From Hybos culiciformis (Eukaryota; Arthropoda; Insecta; Diptera; Hybotidae): a DNA stretch of 64,000 bases. Shown here one piece after another: positions 1 to 13,500 of the stretch (its first letter is position 1; every line of letters starts with the position of its first letter). The position numbers and the translations under genes were made by a program. The stretch covers positions 372,001 to 436,000 of the forward strand of contig OZ023274.1 in assembly GCA_964007475.1 (NCBI GenBank), given 5' to 3'. The notes beneath the pieces are model-generated. The model worked only from the letters and a program-made list of their open reading frames with translations, searched no databases and was not told where the DNA came from.

Positions 1-894
1 CGAAATTGACTCGTTTTTGTGAACTAAAACCTCGTATTGCGAATAAAAGCGAGTCGTAAAAAGCGGTTCGCCATGTTTCTAATATTCATCATGCGTTGAA
101 CCACAATCGAGTCACTTTCAACTCGAAAAAGCGAGTCGAAAACGAGTGCTTCCATACAATTCAACGCTCACTTTCCACTCGTTTGAAACTCTCCAAAATT
201 GAAGGGACACTCATTATTTTTGTTGATGATGATGGCGTTGATGGAAAAAATGTTTCATTCATTCATTTACATTTTAATTTTAATAATTTTTCAGTTCAGT
301 CTTCAGTCAGTTTTATATTCACTCTTGACTTGAAGCGTACAGCATGGCTGGTTTGTTTAAATTGGATGTTCCATTTTTTTTTAATAGAAAAATATCGATA
401 ATTGGATAATAAAGAAAAACATATTTGTACTTGTTAATCATTAAATTTAATAATCAAAATCAAAAATTAAATTTTTTGTAAAAAAAACAAAAAAATCGAA
501 TATATATATAAATATTACTTTTTTACGATTTTTATTTATTTACTTTTATAAATAAATTAATATTTTGATATTGATTGACTGGTTATGGTGTGAGTGACTA
601 AAAAAAATTAGCCGATTTGAAAGCAAGTCGAATTTCTTTTGCTTAACTTCTTTTTTTTTTGCTATTCAAAAAGTGTTGTCAATTTTTTTCGAGCATTTAA
701 TAGTAAAATCAACAAAAATATTAAGATTTAAAAAATTACAAATAAAATAATAAAATAAATAATTTATAATTTATATGATTTTTTTTGGCTGAGAGTAAAT
801 TCGAGAAAAAAAAAAATTTGTGTAATTTATTAATAAATATTAACACTGGCTCTGTCAGAGTAATCGTTCGCCTTCTATAATCTATAATGCTATA
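1..894. other. Noncoding flank, no gene supported
   Basis: This AT-rich stretch carries no reading frame I would defend as a gene. The first 200 bases repeat the word GAGTC/GACTC with CGA context several times, and related TCGA-rich words occur in the small transposon that follows, so the first part may be an old element edge. The rest is simple AT sequence with short A and T runs. The last eight bases are the left target duplication of the next element. Confidence 0.5.
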
Positions 895-1255
895 CAGAGA
901 GCGAAGTCGTGTCGACTCGCATCGACTTAGTCGAGCTAGTCGGCACAATTTTCGAGTCGCCGCTGCTGGTTCTTTTTTATCGACTCAGGTCGACTAGCTG
1001 CTGCTGAACTTTTATTCGACTTAGTCGACTAAAATCCTTTTTGTTTTTTTTTTTTTTTTTATTTTTTTTTTTTTTTTTTATTTTTTTTTTTATTTTTTAT
1101 TTTTTTTTTTTTTAGAAAAAATGCGGATTTAGTCGACTAAGTCGATCAAGTCGAGCTGGTCGCTAAGACCGGAATTTATCGACTGAGTCGAGCCGCTGCT
1201 GGCTATTTTTACCGCAAGCCGCTGCTGACCAAAAATCAAACGACTTCGCCCTCTG
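895..1255. mobile_element. hAT-like MITE with 8-bp target duplication
   Basis: The element starts CAGAGAGCGAAGTCGT and ends with the inverted form of CAGAGGGCGAAGTCGTT. It is flanked by the exact 8-bp repeat ATGCTATA (887-894 and 1256-1263). Terminal CAG and an 8-bp duplication are the hAT signature. The inside is made of short palindromic words such as TCGACTTAGTCGA and GTCGACTAAGTCGA on both sides of a poly-T centre, so it can fold on itself. No transposase is encoded; it must be moved in trans. It lies about 320 bp upstream of the SPSB3 start codon and could affect that promoter, which is inference. Confidence 0.8.
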
Positions 1256-1263
1256 ATGCTATA

Positions 1264-1571
1264 TATATCTTATCTTTTGTATTTTATTAAAAAAAAAACA
1301 AAAAGATTATTGGAAAATTCCACTCATTTTATTGTTCTCTAAAAGCGCTTAAAATTAAAATTTGCGAAAACTTTTTAAAAAAAATTAAAAAAAAAAAACT
1401 AATTCAATTTTCAGAATTAAAATTCTGAAATATTTTGAAGTGAAATCTTTTTTTATATTAATAACTAATACCTAACTACATAATTAGTAAAACAAGAAAG
1501 CAGAGTCTTGATCTTGAATATACCTAATAAGAACATAAGTACGTATACATAGGTGCATTTGTTTAAGAAAA
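1264..1571 (+). promoter_or_regulatory. Presumed promoter and 5' UTR of the SPSB3 gene
   Basis: This is the stretch between the hAT-like MITE and the SPSB3 start codon. It is AT-rich and I see no defined core promoter motif or conserved site. The label rests only on position, and an additional noncoding exon further upstream cannot be excluded. Confidence 0.25.
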
Positions 1572-4500
1572 ATGGAACTTAAAGATTACTATGTAAAACT
1601 ATTTTCCAAAATGGAACAAAAAATTCAGATGCAAGCAGAAATAGTACTTCAATCATGTAAAAGTAAATCATTTTGTGATTGTAGATTTCCAAATACAGTC
1701 GAAATAATTCAACATAAAGGTAACATTAATGAGTTATGTGATTGTAAATGTTTAACAAATGAGAAGCGTGAACAAAGTTGGATATGGGATAATACTGATA
1801 TTGATCCAGCTGATAATATAATTTTATGCAATGAAATAACATTCCATCCAATTTATTCACAAGGAACATCAATTATAAGAGGTAAAAAAAGAATGAGTGG
1901 TGTTTTGAATTTGTTTTCAGACCGGTGTAGTGGTACGTGGTAGGTATATTGCAGTAAAATTGCCATGCTTTGATAATGATTTGATAATTTTATTTGCTCA
2001 TTGAGTTTTAAAGTCTCCCTTAAACTTATAATGTTCTTCCATTTATAATGGAACATTTGAATGGTGGTCGAACAAAATGCGTACCATGTCTTCGTAAACT
2101 TAATGTAACTAAGTATAGGTATACATTCACACCTACGCCTATAATACCTACCATGAACTGTCCAAAATGTTTAACACTATAGGTTTGTAGGTATACCTAT
2201 TCTTTAAACTGAGTAATCAATTTAAGATAGATAGGTATAGGAATCTACTACTTACTTATTTTACGGAAAAATTTTTACCCAAAGATCTAAAAGAAAACCT
2301 ACCTACTCACTTAGATTATTAATTTAAACTTTAATATTTATTTTTATAGGAAATAAAAGATTAGAACCACAAATGTTACATTATTGGGAAATTCAACTAG
2401 TAACATTTCCATTAGGAACAGATCTGGTAAGTTTTATGCATGATTAAAATTCTAATTTGTCTGATAAATAACCTACACTACATTATCTTAGTTACTTTTA
2501 TTTTCCCATTGTACAGTTTTGGAAAGATTTGTATTGTACAAATTAAATTTTTTTTTTTTTTCAAAGATAATAGCTTTTTATTTACATTTAAAAGTAGGGA
2601 GGTACCTGCCATATTTTTTCTTTGTTTATTTTTTAAGCAAGATTAAGTTTGCCTAAAAATAAATTCATATCAGGAGGGTGGGGAGGAATTTTATTATATT
2701 TTAGTACTATTTTATGAATTTAATTATGTTAAATTAATATTTAAAAAAAAAAAAAAAAAATTAATCCTGAAAGAAACAAAATTTGCAATTGCAGGGAAAA
2801 ACAAAATAGTAATTCTTATCTAATTTAATTGTTGAGTAAATTTCTTTTTTTTTGCAAAGAATATAATTAATTTCTTACTGGAAAGAATTTATGAAATTTG
2901 GAATGAACTTTTAATATGTATTATTGTTAAATTATGTGCAGTGCAGTTTCTGTAATGTGTTTTTTTCTTCAAAATACTACAACATTATTCGAAGTGCAGT
3001 TTTATCATAGTTTTGTTAATCTTAATAGCAGTTATTAAGTATGCCATACATCAAATTTTTGTAAAGATATATATGTTTGAATTGCCTACAATAACATCTA
3101 AATATTTTATTTCATCCTCAAGTATAATTCTATTATGTATTGTTTATCTTTATATCATTATAATTTATCATTATATATTTTGTTTTATCAATATTAAGTT
3201 TTAGTTTTATATATCCATGGTTTTAGTTTATTGATTTCAAGCCATTCATTCAAATTTTTATTATTTTTTCACGCAAGTTCATCTTCCGATTCCCTAACTA
3301 TATACATCAAACATCACTGCATCATTTATTTATCTCATCTTTTTAATACAAATTATTGATATAGATAGATATAAAATAACTAGTAATAAATATATTAAAT
3401 TTTGTATTCAGTAGAAAAGGTACACTTAAGCCTAAGCTCTGTAATATTTTATAACATTATGTTTATGCAAATGAATTTCAAATAAATAAACAATTTTATA
3501 AAAAAGAAAAATATGTACACTAAAAATGCTTCACTATGGTACCCTCAATAAAACTTTGATTGCCTCAGAAATTACTCCATGCTAAACTTTGTCATTTGTC
3601 TTCTCTTGCTTAGTTATGATATAAACCATATTAATTCTATTTCTGAAACTCCATATTATTCAATTTTTTGAACAATTATGTATCAAATTAAATTTTGAAT
3701 TAAATTATGTACATGTATCAACAAACACTTTTTACCTTATCTCTTTCAGTCGGGACAAGGCCAGACTACAAAGCGATTTAAAGTTATAATAATTTTTATT
3801 ATTTATTTTTTTTTTTATTAATTTCTGATGTTTAAAAATAATTTTTTAATCTTTTCAATGAAATTTCAAAACAAAATTTGGTCTAACATATTATCTGCCA
3901 ATTCCTGGTGTCTAATATGTCTAGAATTGACTTTGAAAAACATTTCAAAGACATAATCAATTATAATCACAAATGATTGTGTTTTGAAATCATAATGTAT
4001 TAAAAAAAAAAAAAAGTTTTTTTTAATTATAAAACAATTCATTCAATTTAACTAATCATTAATGAATGAATAATATATTATATTCTGCCTATGGATATGA
4101 CTATGCAATATTTTGTGAAATTCTTTTTTGTCACAATCAGGTGGAGTTACGGATAGATGGGAATGAATTATTTATAACTTTTCTGATCCAAATATAAAAC
4201 AAAATTTTTGAATTGACTTAAGATTTTCAATATTTTAATAGATAACAAAATTATACATTGGGTCTTCCTTATCTTTCTTATCTTATAGTAAATTAAATGC
4301 ATTTACGGATGACATTAAAATAAAATATATAGGGAGATAAGAAGCATAGGTGACTGCTAGCTGCTCCAGCATGATCTGGAGAAATTCGGTATCTGGTGTG
4401 TAAAGAACGGCGCAGTGAAATAAGGCCGCGGGAAATAAGGCCGCGATAGGTTTTTTGTTGCGGTCTTATTTCATTTTGAAAAATGAAATAAGGCCGCGAA

Positions 4501-7500
4501 AAAATCCTCGCGGTCTTATTTCATTTTGAAAAATGAAATAAGACCGCATAAAATTCCTCGCGGCCTTATTTCGTTTTGAAAAATGAAATAAGACCGCGAC
4601 AAAAAAAAAAATTAATCGGAGGGCTAATTTCATTTTGAAAAATGAAATAAGGCCGCGAGGATTTTTTCGCGGCCTTATTTCATTTTGAAAAACGAAATAA
4701 GGCCGCGTAATCTTGTGAGGTGAGCACACAGGGCAGGGGGCAGCAGGGCGGCGGGCGGGCGGTTGGTCAGTGGGATTTGCGGCGCTAGCCGCAAATCCCA
4801 CTGACCAACCGCCCGCCCGCCGCCCTGCTGCCCCCTGCCCTGTGTGCTCACCTCACAAGATTACGCGGCCTTATTTCGTTTATAAAAATGAAATTAGCCC
4901 TCCGAATAATTGTTTTTTTTTGTCGCGGCCTTATTTCATTTTTCAAAACGAAATAAGGCCGCGAGGAGTTTTTTGCGGTCTTATTTCATTTTTCAAAATG
5001 AAATAAGACCGCGACGATTTTTTCGCGGCCTTATTTCATTTTGAAAAACGAAATAAGGCCGCGAAAAAATCTTCGCGGCCTTATTTCATTTTTCAAAATG
5101 AAATAAGACCGCAACAAAAAAACGTCGCGGCCTTATTTCCTGCGGTCTTATTTCCATCCCCCGTAAAGAACAACCTAAGATTAAACATCTCCAAATGCCA
5201 ATGTATTTCATTCAGCCGTATGTGGAATGCTCTCCCTTCAAAATTGTTCCCTACAGCTGCCGGACGTTTTATTTACGACTCGCGCCGCTTTAAGAAGAGT
5301 GTAAATGATTATCTACTGACTGACCCACTTTTTAATCCCATCTAAACTTCCTGTCCCTATTATCAAATCCATACTTCTTTAAGTATAAAAGGTATCCCAC
5401 CTAGTGATTTGGTAACTTTAATAAAAAAAAAAAGAAGTTGCATCCTATTTTACACCAGTATGGTGTTTATAGGCTGAACTTAAACAGAGTAGAGGTAGTA
5501 AAAGATCTTGGGATTTTCTGTGATCCGAAATTCAATTTTAAACATCATTACAATGCAGTGATTAGCAAGGCAAATTCTATGTTGAGTTTTGTAAAAGATG
5601 GTCCAAGGAGTTTTGTAATCCTAGAATAACATCATTTGCATTATATATATTTATCATTAGTCAGGCCTTTATTGGAAATTTCAAGTCAGGTTTGGTCCCC
5701 TCATTTCAGAACGGACATAGCCAGAATTGAGTCTGTTCAGCGTAAATTTTCAACCTTTGCGGTGATTGGCCTCCAATCAATTGCTTCACCTTTCCTGGAT
5801 TATTACTGTTATAGTGAGAGATTGGCGAAATTAAATTTGTTTTCACTAGAACGAAGAGAAGTGGTTGATTTGGTGTTCTTACACCAACTGATCGTAGGTA
5901 GAATAAATAGTCCTAGTCTTTTAGCATGTGTAGGTATAAGAGTCTCAAATAGAGCTCTCAGAAGTATGCCTCTATTTAATGCAAAATACCATCGAACATC
6001 TTATGGCATGAGTGAACCGTTGTCGAGGATGATTAAAACGGCTAATGATAATGAGGCTAATGATAATGAGGAGGCGTTGAGGAAGAGTCTTTTTTTTTAA
6101 TAGTTTTTTATTTTATTAAATTAAATTAAAATATTTATTTATTCAAAAAAAAAAAATTAAAAATAAGTGAATTAATTAACTAATTCCTTTTATTTACTGT
6201 CTCTTATAATCGGGATCTCTAAATTAATTGTTTATCTTTATTTAAATAGGTTTTCTGCAGTGTTTTAATTAAGTATATGATCATTACAAATTTAATTGTG
6301 ACTTTATCGTTTCATTACATTATTTGAAAAATTATAAAAAAAACAAATGTTTCATTTCTGAATTTTTATTTTTGTATGAGGAAGAGTCTTTGCAGGAGTT
6401 GATTGTGTTGGTGACTCTTTGTTCACTGTTTGACAGACTGAACTATGTTTCAGAGGTTTTGAATACATTGGTATCTTTATGTAATGATGTTAAATTTTCA
6501 TTTTGTTTTTATATTAATAGTTTTTTTATATTGTGATATATGTATATTTCAAAATTTCAAATTTAACGTGATTTAAACTATGAATATATGAACTTGAGTT
6601 AAGCTACAGATAAATAAATAAATAAAAATCCAAGTTTCCATAAAGTCTAGCCTTCATAACACAAATATCTTATTTCAGGTTTTTTTTCGTTCATATTTTT
6701 ATTTCATTACTTTTTTTTTTTTAATTTGAACAATAACAGCCGGTCAATGCGTGATACCAATGTAAATATGTAATTAGGTATACAACAATATACAAAAAAT
6801 CAAAATAATAATAATAACAATAAAGATATTGATTTATATTTAAACATTATTTCGAAGAAATTTGTTTGGATACATTTTTTTTTAATCTGGCTTTATTTAT
6901 ATGTGACTGACTGATAGTATGAATTCTATACTACATTAATTCAATAGACAAAAATATTTCTAATGTATGTCATGCCAGATATTATTATTATACTGTACCT
7001 ATATAAGAAGTTATTTACCATGAAAACAAGAAATATTCATAAAAATTTAAAGATTATCTGAATTGATCAATTCTCGCTGAATACGAATAAAAGTATTATA
7101 TTGATATCAATAAGAGTTAAAATCCACCATCAAACAACTAATAGATAAATTTTCTATTATTATTTTTGAAATTATTTTTATGTAAATATGATTTATTTAT
7201 AATTAACTTTAGTTTTATATTTTTTGTATTAAAAACTTTTTCAGTATTATGTTGCTAATGATTGCTTGTTAAAATAATTTAATATACTTATTATGTCATG
7301 ATTTATTTTTATTGTAAGACATTATGTTTACTAGTTGGGAATATAAAAAAGTAAGTAATGTTACACTATTTTTATATGACTACTAATACTTTCAAATAAT
7401 TTAACTTAAAACACAACAATTAATAATAATAAACACTATTAAATTAAATAATCACTCGAACAACTAACTGTTGCACCCAACGTTACACTTCAGACTGACT

Positions 7501-10500
7501 TTATCAATCCACGAAGAATACTAACACAACAGCTAGCTTTCTCCTTCTACTTTTTTACAACTTTTCTAAAAAAGAAGAAAGGTGATATCATTTGAATGTA
7601 TAGCAATAGAGAAGGGATTTTTCTCTTAAAAATATTAATTGCGTTACATTCGGCCATCCGACTAAATTCATCGTCCCGATGAATGTCTACATTGCTCTAA
7701 GTACTAACTACTCATACTAATTAATTTACTTATTTTATTAAATTTCTAACATAACCGTATCTTTTACAAAGTTAGTAGACATATAAATCGCACTATTATT
7801 TTAAAAAAAACTACCACACAATCACTTATTATTATTATTCATGCATATTTTACTTTTTAATTTTATAAATGCTTCAAATTAACTACAATCTACCATGCAA
7901 CAGATCACTCAAGACATAATCTTGATAATCCAATAACTACATTTTTTTTTTTTTGAAAAATCCAAGTGATCACACAAGACATAATCTTTATGATTCAACC
8001 TTAAGATTTTCATTTCAGCTGGTCACACCAGACACAATCCGGATAATCCATCTGCTCAAATCAGACATAGTTTAACATTATTAGCCAATAATGCACATTA
8101 CTTTTTCTCATCAATTTTCATAACATCAAAACCAAATTCAAAATATTTCAACTTAATCAAAACATTTTCTTTTTTTTTCATCCTTTTTTATATTTAGATT
8201 TATCAAAGCTTAACCTTGATGATCATACCTCAAAATACAATTGACTTAATCAATTTATTTTACTTAACATTTATTTTCTGTTCCAAAACTAGGCCTTTCT
8301 CAAATATTTGAAAAAAAAAAAAAAAAAAACAAATAATTTAAAAGATTGAAGTTTAACACACATTTTATTCATGTTTTTTAATTCAAATACAAAATTTAAG
8401 ATGTATATACATATAAGAGAATGAAATGTCAGATTCATAATTTTGTTCCAAATATTATTCTTCGTCGTTGGATTCATCACTTAATTCATTTTCTGCCATA
8501 TTGGATAAATTCAACCATGGCTTCATTCTGTCAGCTGCGAAAAGTGATCTGAACGGTTTTTGCTTTAGCTGAAGGGTTGGGCTATCCGAAATTTGATAAC
8601 GATCATTAGGTAAAATTTTTGAGACCATATAAGGTCCTTTATATCTGGGCAAGAGTTTTTTTGATCCACCAGTAGCAGAATAATCCGCTCTTATTAATAC
8701 TAAATCACCTTCGTGATATTGTTGTGGTGGTTTTCTATTTTTATTAAATTTATTGGCTTGTTTCTTTTGTTCATTTTTAATGCGCTCTTCAATTGTTTTT
8801 CGAAAACTTTCTAAGTCTTTAAAATCTTTTTGTTCGTTATTTATACAATGCAATGCAAGAGTTAATTTATTATGAGTCATATTCGAAGGATCGTATGTTA
8901 AAATAAGAGACTGAGCAGTACAACCAGTAATGCTATGTTTAATATTATTCAATCCCCATTGAATAGCTGAAATATTTGAATCCCAATCTTTTGCATTATA
9001 AGTTTTTGTCATACTAGCAATTGCTCTATTTAAACTTTGGAATACTCTCTCGATTTGACCATTAGATCGAGGAGTTCGGACAGCTACTTGGGTATGATGA
9101 ATATTATTGTCAAAACAGTAACTAGCAAATTGTTTCGAGGTAAAAGCTGAACCCCGATCCGAAATAATTCTACTAGGCATTCCAAAATACTGTGAGATAT
9201 CGTCTAATATTTTTAAAAGAGGCAATGTATTGCAAGTACGTACAGGTTTTAAAACTACATACTTTGAAAAAGCGTCAATAATTCCGATTACATAACAATT
9301 ACCTTTTCCCCCTTTTGGAAAAGGACCCACATGGTCAATGTGAATAGTGTGGAATGGAATTCCAATCTTGTCAATTGGATGGAGATGAAATCTTGTTTCA
9401 TCGTCACCTCTCTTATTATACTTGCATTGTAAACAGTTATGAATGTATTTCTTAACAAGGTTCCTCATGTGAGGGAAATAATAATTTTTCTTTATTAAGG
9501 CCAAAGTATTATCTAAGGCAAAATGTCCCACGCTGTCATGACAAGATTCAATTACCTTCCAATATAAACCTTTTGGGACCACAAATTTTAACTCTTCTTT
9601 AATTTTCTTGTATAATTTTTCTTTTACAATTGTATACTCCTTTTTAAAACTAGCAAGATTTTTCGAAGCAATCTCCCCCTTTAAGACTTTAATAATACCC
9701 TCAAGTATAGGATCTTGTCGCTGTAATGTCGCAATCCAGTCTAACGTTGTAGTTCCAATAGTCATTTGACTACATGCAACGGTAGTAGTCTCCTTAGCCT
9801 CGGAAACAGGAGCTCTACTTAAACTATCTACGTGTTGCATATTTTTCCCAGGTCTGTGAATCATAGTAAAGTCATATTCTTGGATTTTCAACCACCACCT
9901 ACTAATTTTTCCTGACAATTTTATTTTTGAGTTAGCCATTTTTAAAGCTTGACAATCAGTTATTATAGAAAACTTTTTATTCATAAGATAATACCGAAAA
10001 CGTTCTAAACTGTCAACTACAGCCAAAGCTTCCAATTCGTAACTGTGATATTTGGATTCTGATTCAGTGGTAGCTCGGCTATAATAAGCAATGACCCCTT
10101 TAATTCCATCATGGTCTATCTGAAATAATATTCCTGATAATCCTATAGAGCAAGCATCCGTATGCAATTCATGATTTAATTTATAATCATAAATTGCAAG
10201 AATAGGCCTTGTGCATAATTTAAGTTTTAATAAATCAAAAGATTTTTGTTGTAAATCTGTCCATTCAAAAATTTTATCTTTACACAATAATGAACTAATA
10301 GGTTTCGCTATTATTGCGTAACTTTCAATAAACTTTCTAAAGAAACCTGTGAGACCCAAAAATCTTCGAACTTCTGTAATTGTATTTGGCTTAGGAAAAT
10401 CCCTTATTGACGATATATTTTTGTCACCCGGTTGTATTCCTTGACTATCTACTTCATGTCCTAAAAAGGAAATTTTTTTAGCGAAAAATTTACTTTTTTT

Positions 10501-13500
10501 CAAATTAATAGTTAACCCTTCCTCACGTAAATATTCTAAAAATTTCTTCACAGAAATTAAATTTTCCTCAACACTAAAATCAGATAACATGACATCATCT
10601 ACATATATCACACATTTATCAGAATGCATTTTCCTAGAAATATTATTCATCATTCTCATGAAAACGGCAGGTGCATTCGATAAACCAAAAGGCATTCTTT
10701 TAAATTGATATTGCCCTGATGGAGTCACAAAAGAAGTATATTTTTTTGAATTTTCTTCCAAGGGTATTTGATAATAACCTGACATTAAATCTATGCTTGT
10801 AAAAACTTTAGAACCAGCAAACGAATTTAATTGTTCCTCCATATTAGGTACGGGAAAATACTCACGAACAATAACTTTATTCATTGATCTGTAATCTATG
10901 CACATACGGTATTCACCTGATTTCTTCGGTACCAAAATGACAGGACTAGAATATTCTGAACTTGACTCCTCAATTATGTCATTTTCTAATAGATCTTTGA
11001 TTATGTTTTCTAAAATTTCAACTTGTCCATAAGGAACACGGTACGGTTTATATCTTATAACTTGGTCTTTATTTACATTTAAATTCATTTGAAAATTTTT
11101 CGAAACCCCTAACTCTTTTAATTCCAAGGCTACTACATCTCTAAACTCGTTTAAAAGTTCAACCAGATTTAATTTTTGACCCTCATTTGTATTTTCACCA
11201 AAATTTAAATCATTGATTTCTAATACTTTCCTTTCAACTCTCATCTGTTGGCCACCTTGTGTTATAATCGCATCAATAACATTAGACGTACTGGATTGGT
11301 TATCTTTCAAAACATTGAAACTACCAAATCTCTTAACAATTAACACTTGAGGATTATTCAAAAAATTTCTCCCTACAAGTACAGGTATGTCTTGGTAATC
11401 ATCTGGTACTACTAAAATTTCAACATTCAAAGTCACATCATTCACAGTAAGTGTTTTTTCCATCTGCCCCGAAACTCTATAAAACCCACCTCCAAAACCT
11501 TTTAGCTCTACATCACACGGTCTAAAATTTAAACCTAATCGATTTGCAGTAGAAACCTTAATTGTCGTACAATCACTGCCTAAATCTAAGAATGCATCTA
11601 AACTTTCGTTGTCTATTATTACTTTTTTAAAACACTCATTTTCCTTTCCATTATATTGTATAACCCGAACATTTTTATTATCTTTAATTGTATTTTTAGA
11701 TTTTTTTGGACAATTATTTGCGTAATGCCCAGGAGCTGAACAATAAAAACATAACTTCGAGTTCCAATTTTGTTTCCAAGATTGACAATTTTTTGAAAAA
11801 TTTTCTTGGCTCCCAAGAAATTTATTATTATCCCTAAATTTGTTGTATGGGCGATAATTATTATAATGGTGTTGTTGCTGATAATTATCATTTGTTTTAA
11901 AACTATTCGAATAATTTTTTTGCTGCCATTTTAGGCCATCAGAATTTTTAACCGGCTTATTCGCCCGCTGAAATTTTTCCCTAATCTTATAATAGTCATC
12001 CATGGATTCTAAATTTTTAAGTTCCCTCAAGGTGTCATGAAGTGTTTTTGGTCTAGTAGCTTCAACCCGGTTGCTTAGCTCCTTATTATTTAACCCCGAA
12101 ATAATGTAAGAAATAATTTCAGACTCTGGTAAATTTAATTTCTTAGCAATCGCAACTACATTGTAGAAATAACTTTCTACACTTTCATTTTCCGTCTTTT
12201 GCCTACACATTAATTTACACATTAGAGCCGATTTATTTTGAACCGAAGGAAAAGCCAATAAAAAATTTTTCTTAAACTCACCCCAAGTTTTCAAAACCAA
12301 CCGTTCAGCTACATGCCACTGTGTTGCAGATCCTCGCAACTGCGCTCCTGCATAAAATAACATTGCCAAATCAGTCCAACCATAAATCATTTTTAAATTT
12401 TCCAACGTGTCAATCCATTCCGATGCAATCACATCACCACCTGGGTCAAATTCCGGAATTAGCATTTTTGCCTCCATCAATGTCATCTTCATAGCATCGC
12501 TTTGAATACTTCCTTCACTAGGCCTTGTTGCAGATTCCGACGTGTTCACATTTGCTAAGTCCATTTGATTTCCATTCCTCAACAATGCAACCTCTTTTTC
12601 CAGCTCCGCAATCTTCTCTCTGCATTGGTGAATAATTAATTCATTTGGAGCCTTTCTTTTGGTCGCTGGCTTTCTAGAAGTTGATGCTTCCATTTCTTCC
12701 ATTTTTTTTTAAATTTGAATTTTTAAATTCAACAGTTTTTTTTTTTTAATTTTAATTTTAAAATTCAACAGTTTTTTTTTTTTTAATTTTAATTTTAAAA
12801 TTCAACAGTTTTTTTTTTTAATTTTAATTTTAAAATTCAACAGTTTTTTTTTTTTTTTAATAATTTGAAAACTTGATTTTATTTTTAAACTTGAAACTTG
12901 TTCTTGTTTGTTTAACTGATAAACGTAGAATGCCCAAAATTTTAATTTAATTTTCTTCCTTACCTCCTTTTTTTTTTTTTTTTAAACTCTCACTTTTAAA
13001 TATTTTAAAACGTTTAACAAAACACGTAACTATGTCGTGATTCAAAACCCTCCTTTTTTTTTTTACATTTTTTATTTCATTATTTGGTGCGAAACTTAAT
13101 AGAAATTTTTTTCCATGCAAGGATGTAGTAATTTTTTTTTTTTTAATTTCACAAACACATTTTTAAATTCTATTCAAATCTTAGAGAACCGAGTAATTAT
13201 CCCACTTCTGAAAATGTTACACTATTTTTATATGACTACTAATACTTTCAAATAATTTAACTTAAAACACAACAATTAATAATAATAAACACTATTAAAT
13301 TAAATAATCACTCGAACAACTAACTGTTGCACCCAACGTTACACTTCAGACTGACTTTATCAATCCACGAAGAATACTAACACAACAGCTAGCTTTCTCC
13401 TTCTACTTTTTTACAACTTTTCTAAAAAAGAAGAAAGGTGATATCATTTGAATGTATAGCAATAGAGAAGGGATTTTTCTCTTAAAAATATTAATTGCGT

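Larger units (their letters stand above)
4258..6626 (+). mobile_element. Non-LTR retrotransposon relic (family B, jockey/CR1-like), interrupted three times
   Basis: Pieces of one degenerate reverse transcriptase lie in order on the plus strand. The first piece (4258-4408) has FTDDIKI, an altered FADD catalytic motif, then LQHDLEKFGIWCV. After a foldback insertion, NNLRLNISKCQCI follows (5172-5208). After a second insertion, RVEVVKDLGIFCDPKF and SLVRPLLEISSQVWSP continue the RT C-terminal region (5433-6092). A frameshift near 5600 breaks the frame. The 3' end has a tail of repeated ATAA at about 6605-6622. A second copy of the same family lies at 43961. The element sits in SPSB3 intron 2 and cannot be functional. 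Calling it jockey/CR1-like is from memory of those RT C-terminal motifs. Confidence 0.75.

Noticed and set aside
4466..5006. Open frames of 111 and 78 codons on opposite strands with the same AANPTDQPP-like peptide
   Set aside because: They arise because the DNA is a near-perfect palindrome. Both strands read the same sequence; there is no start context or known domain.
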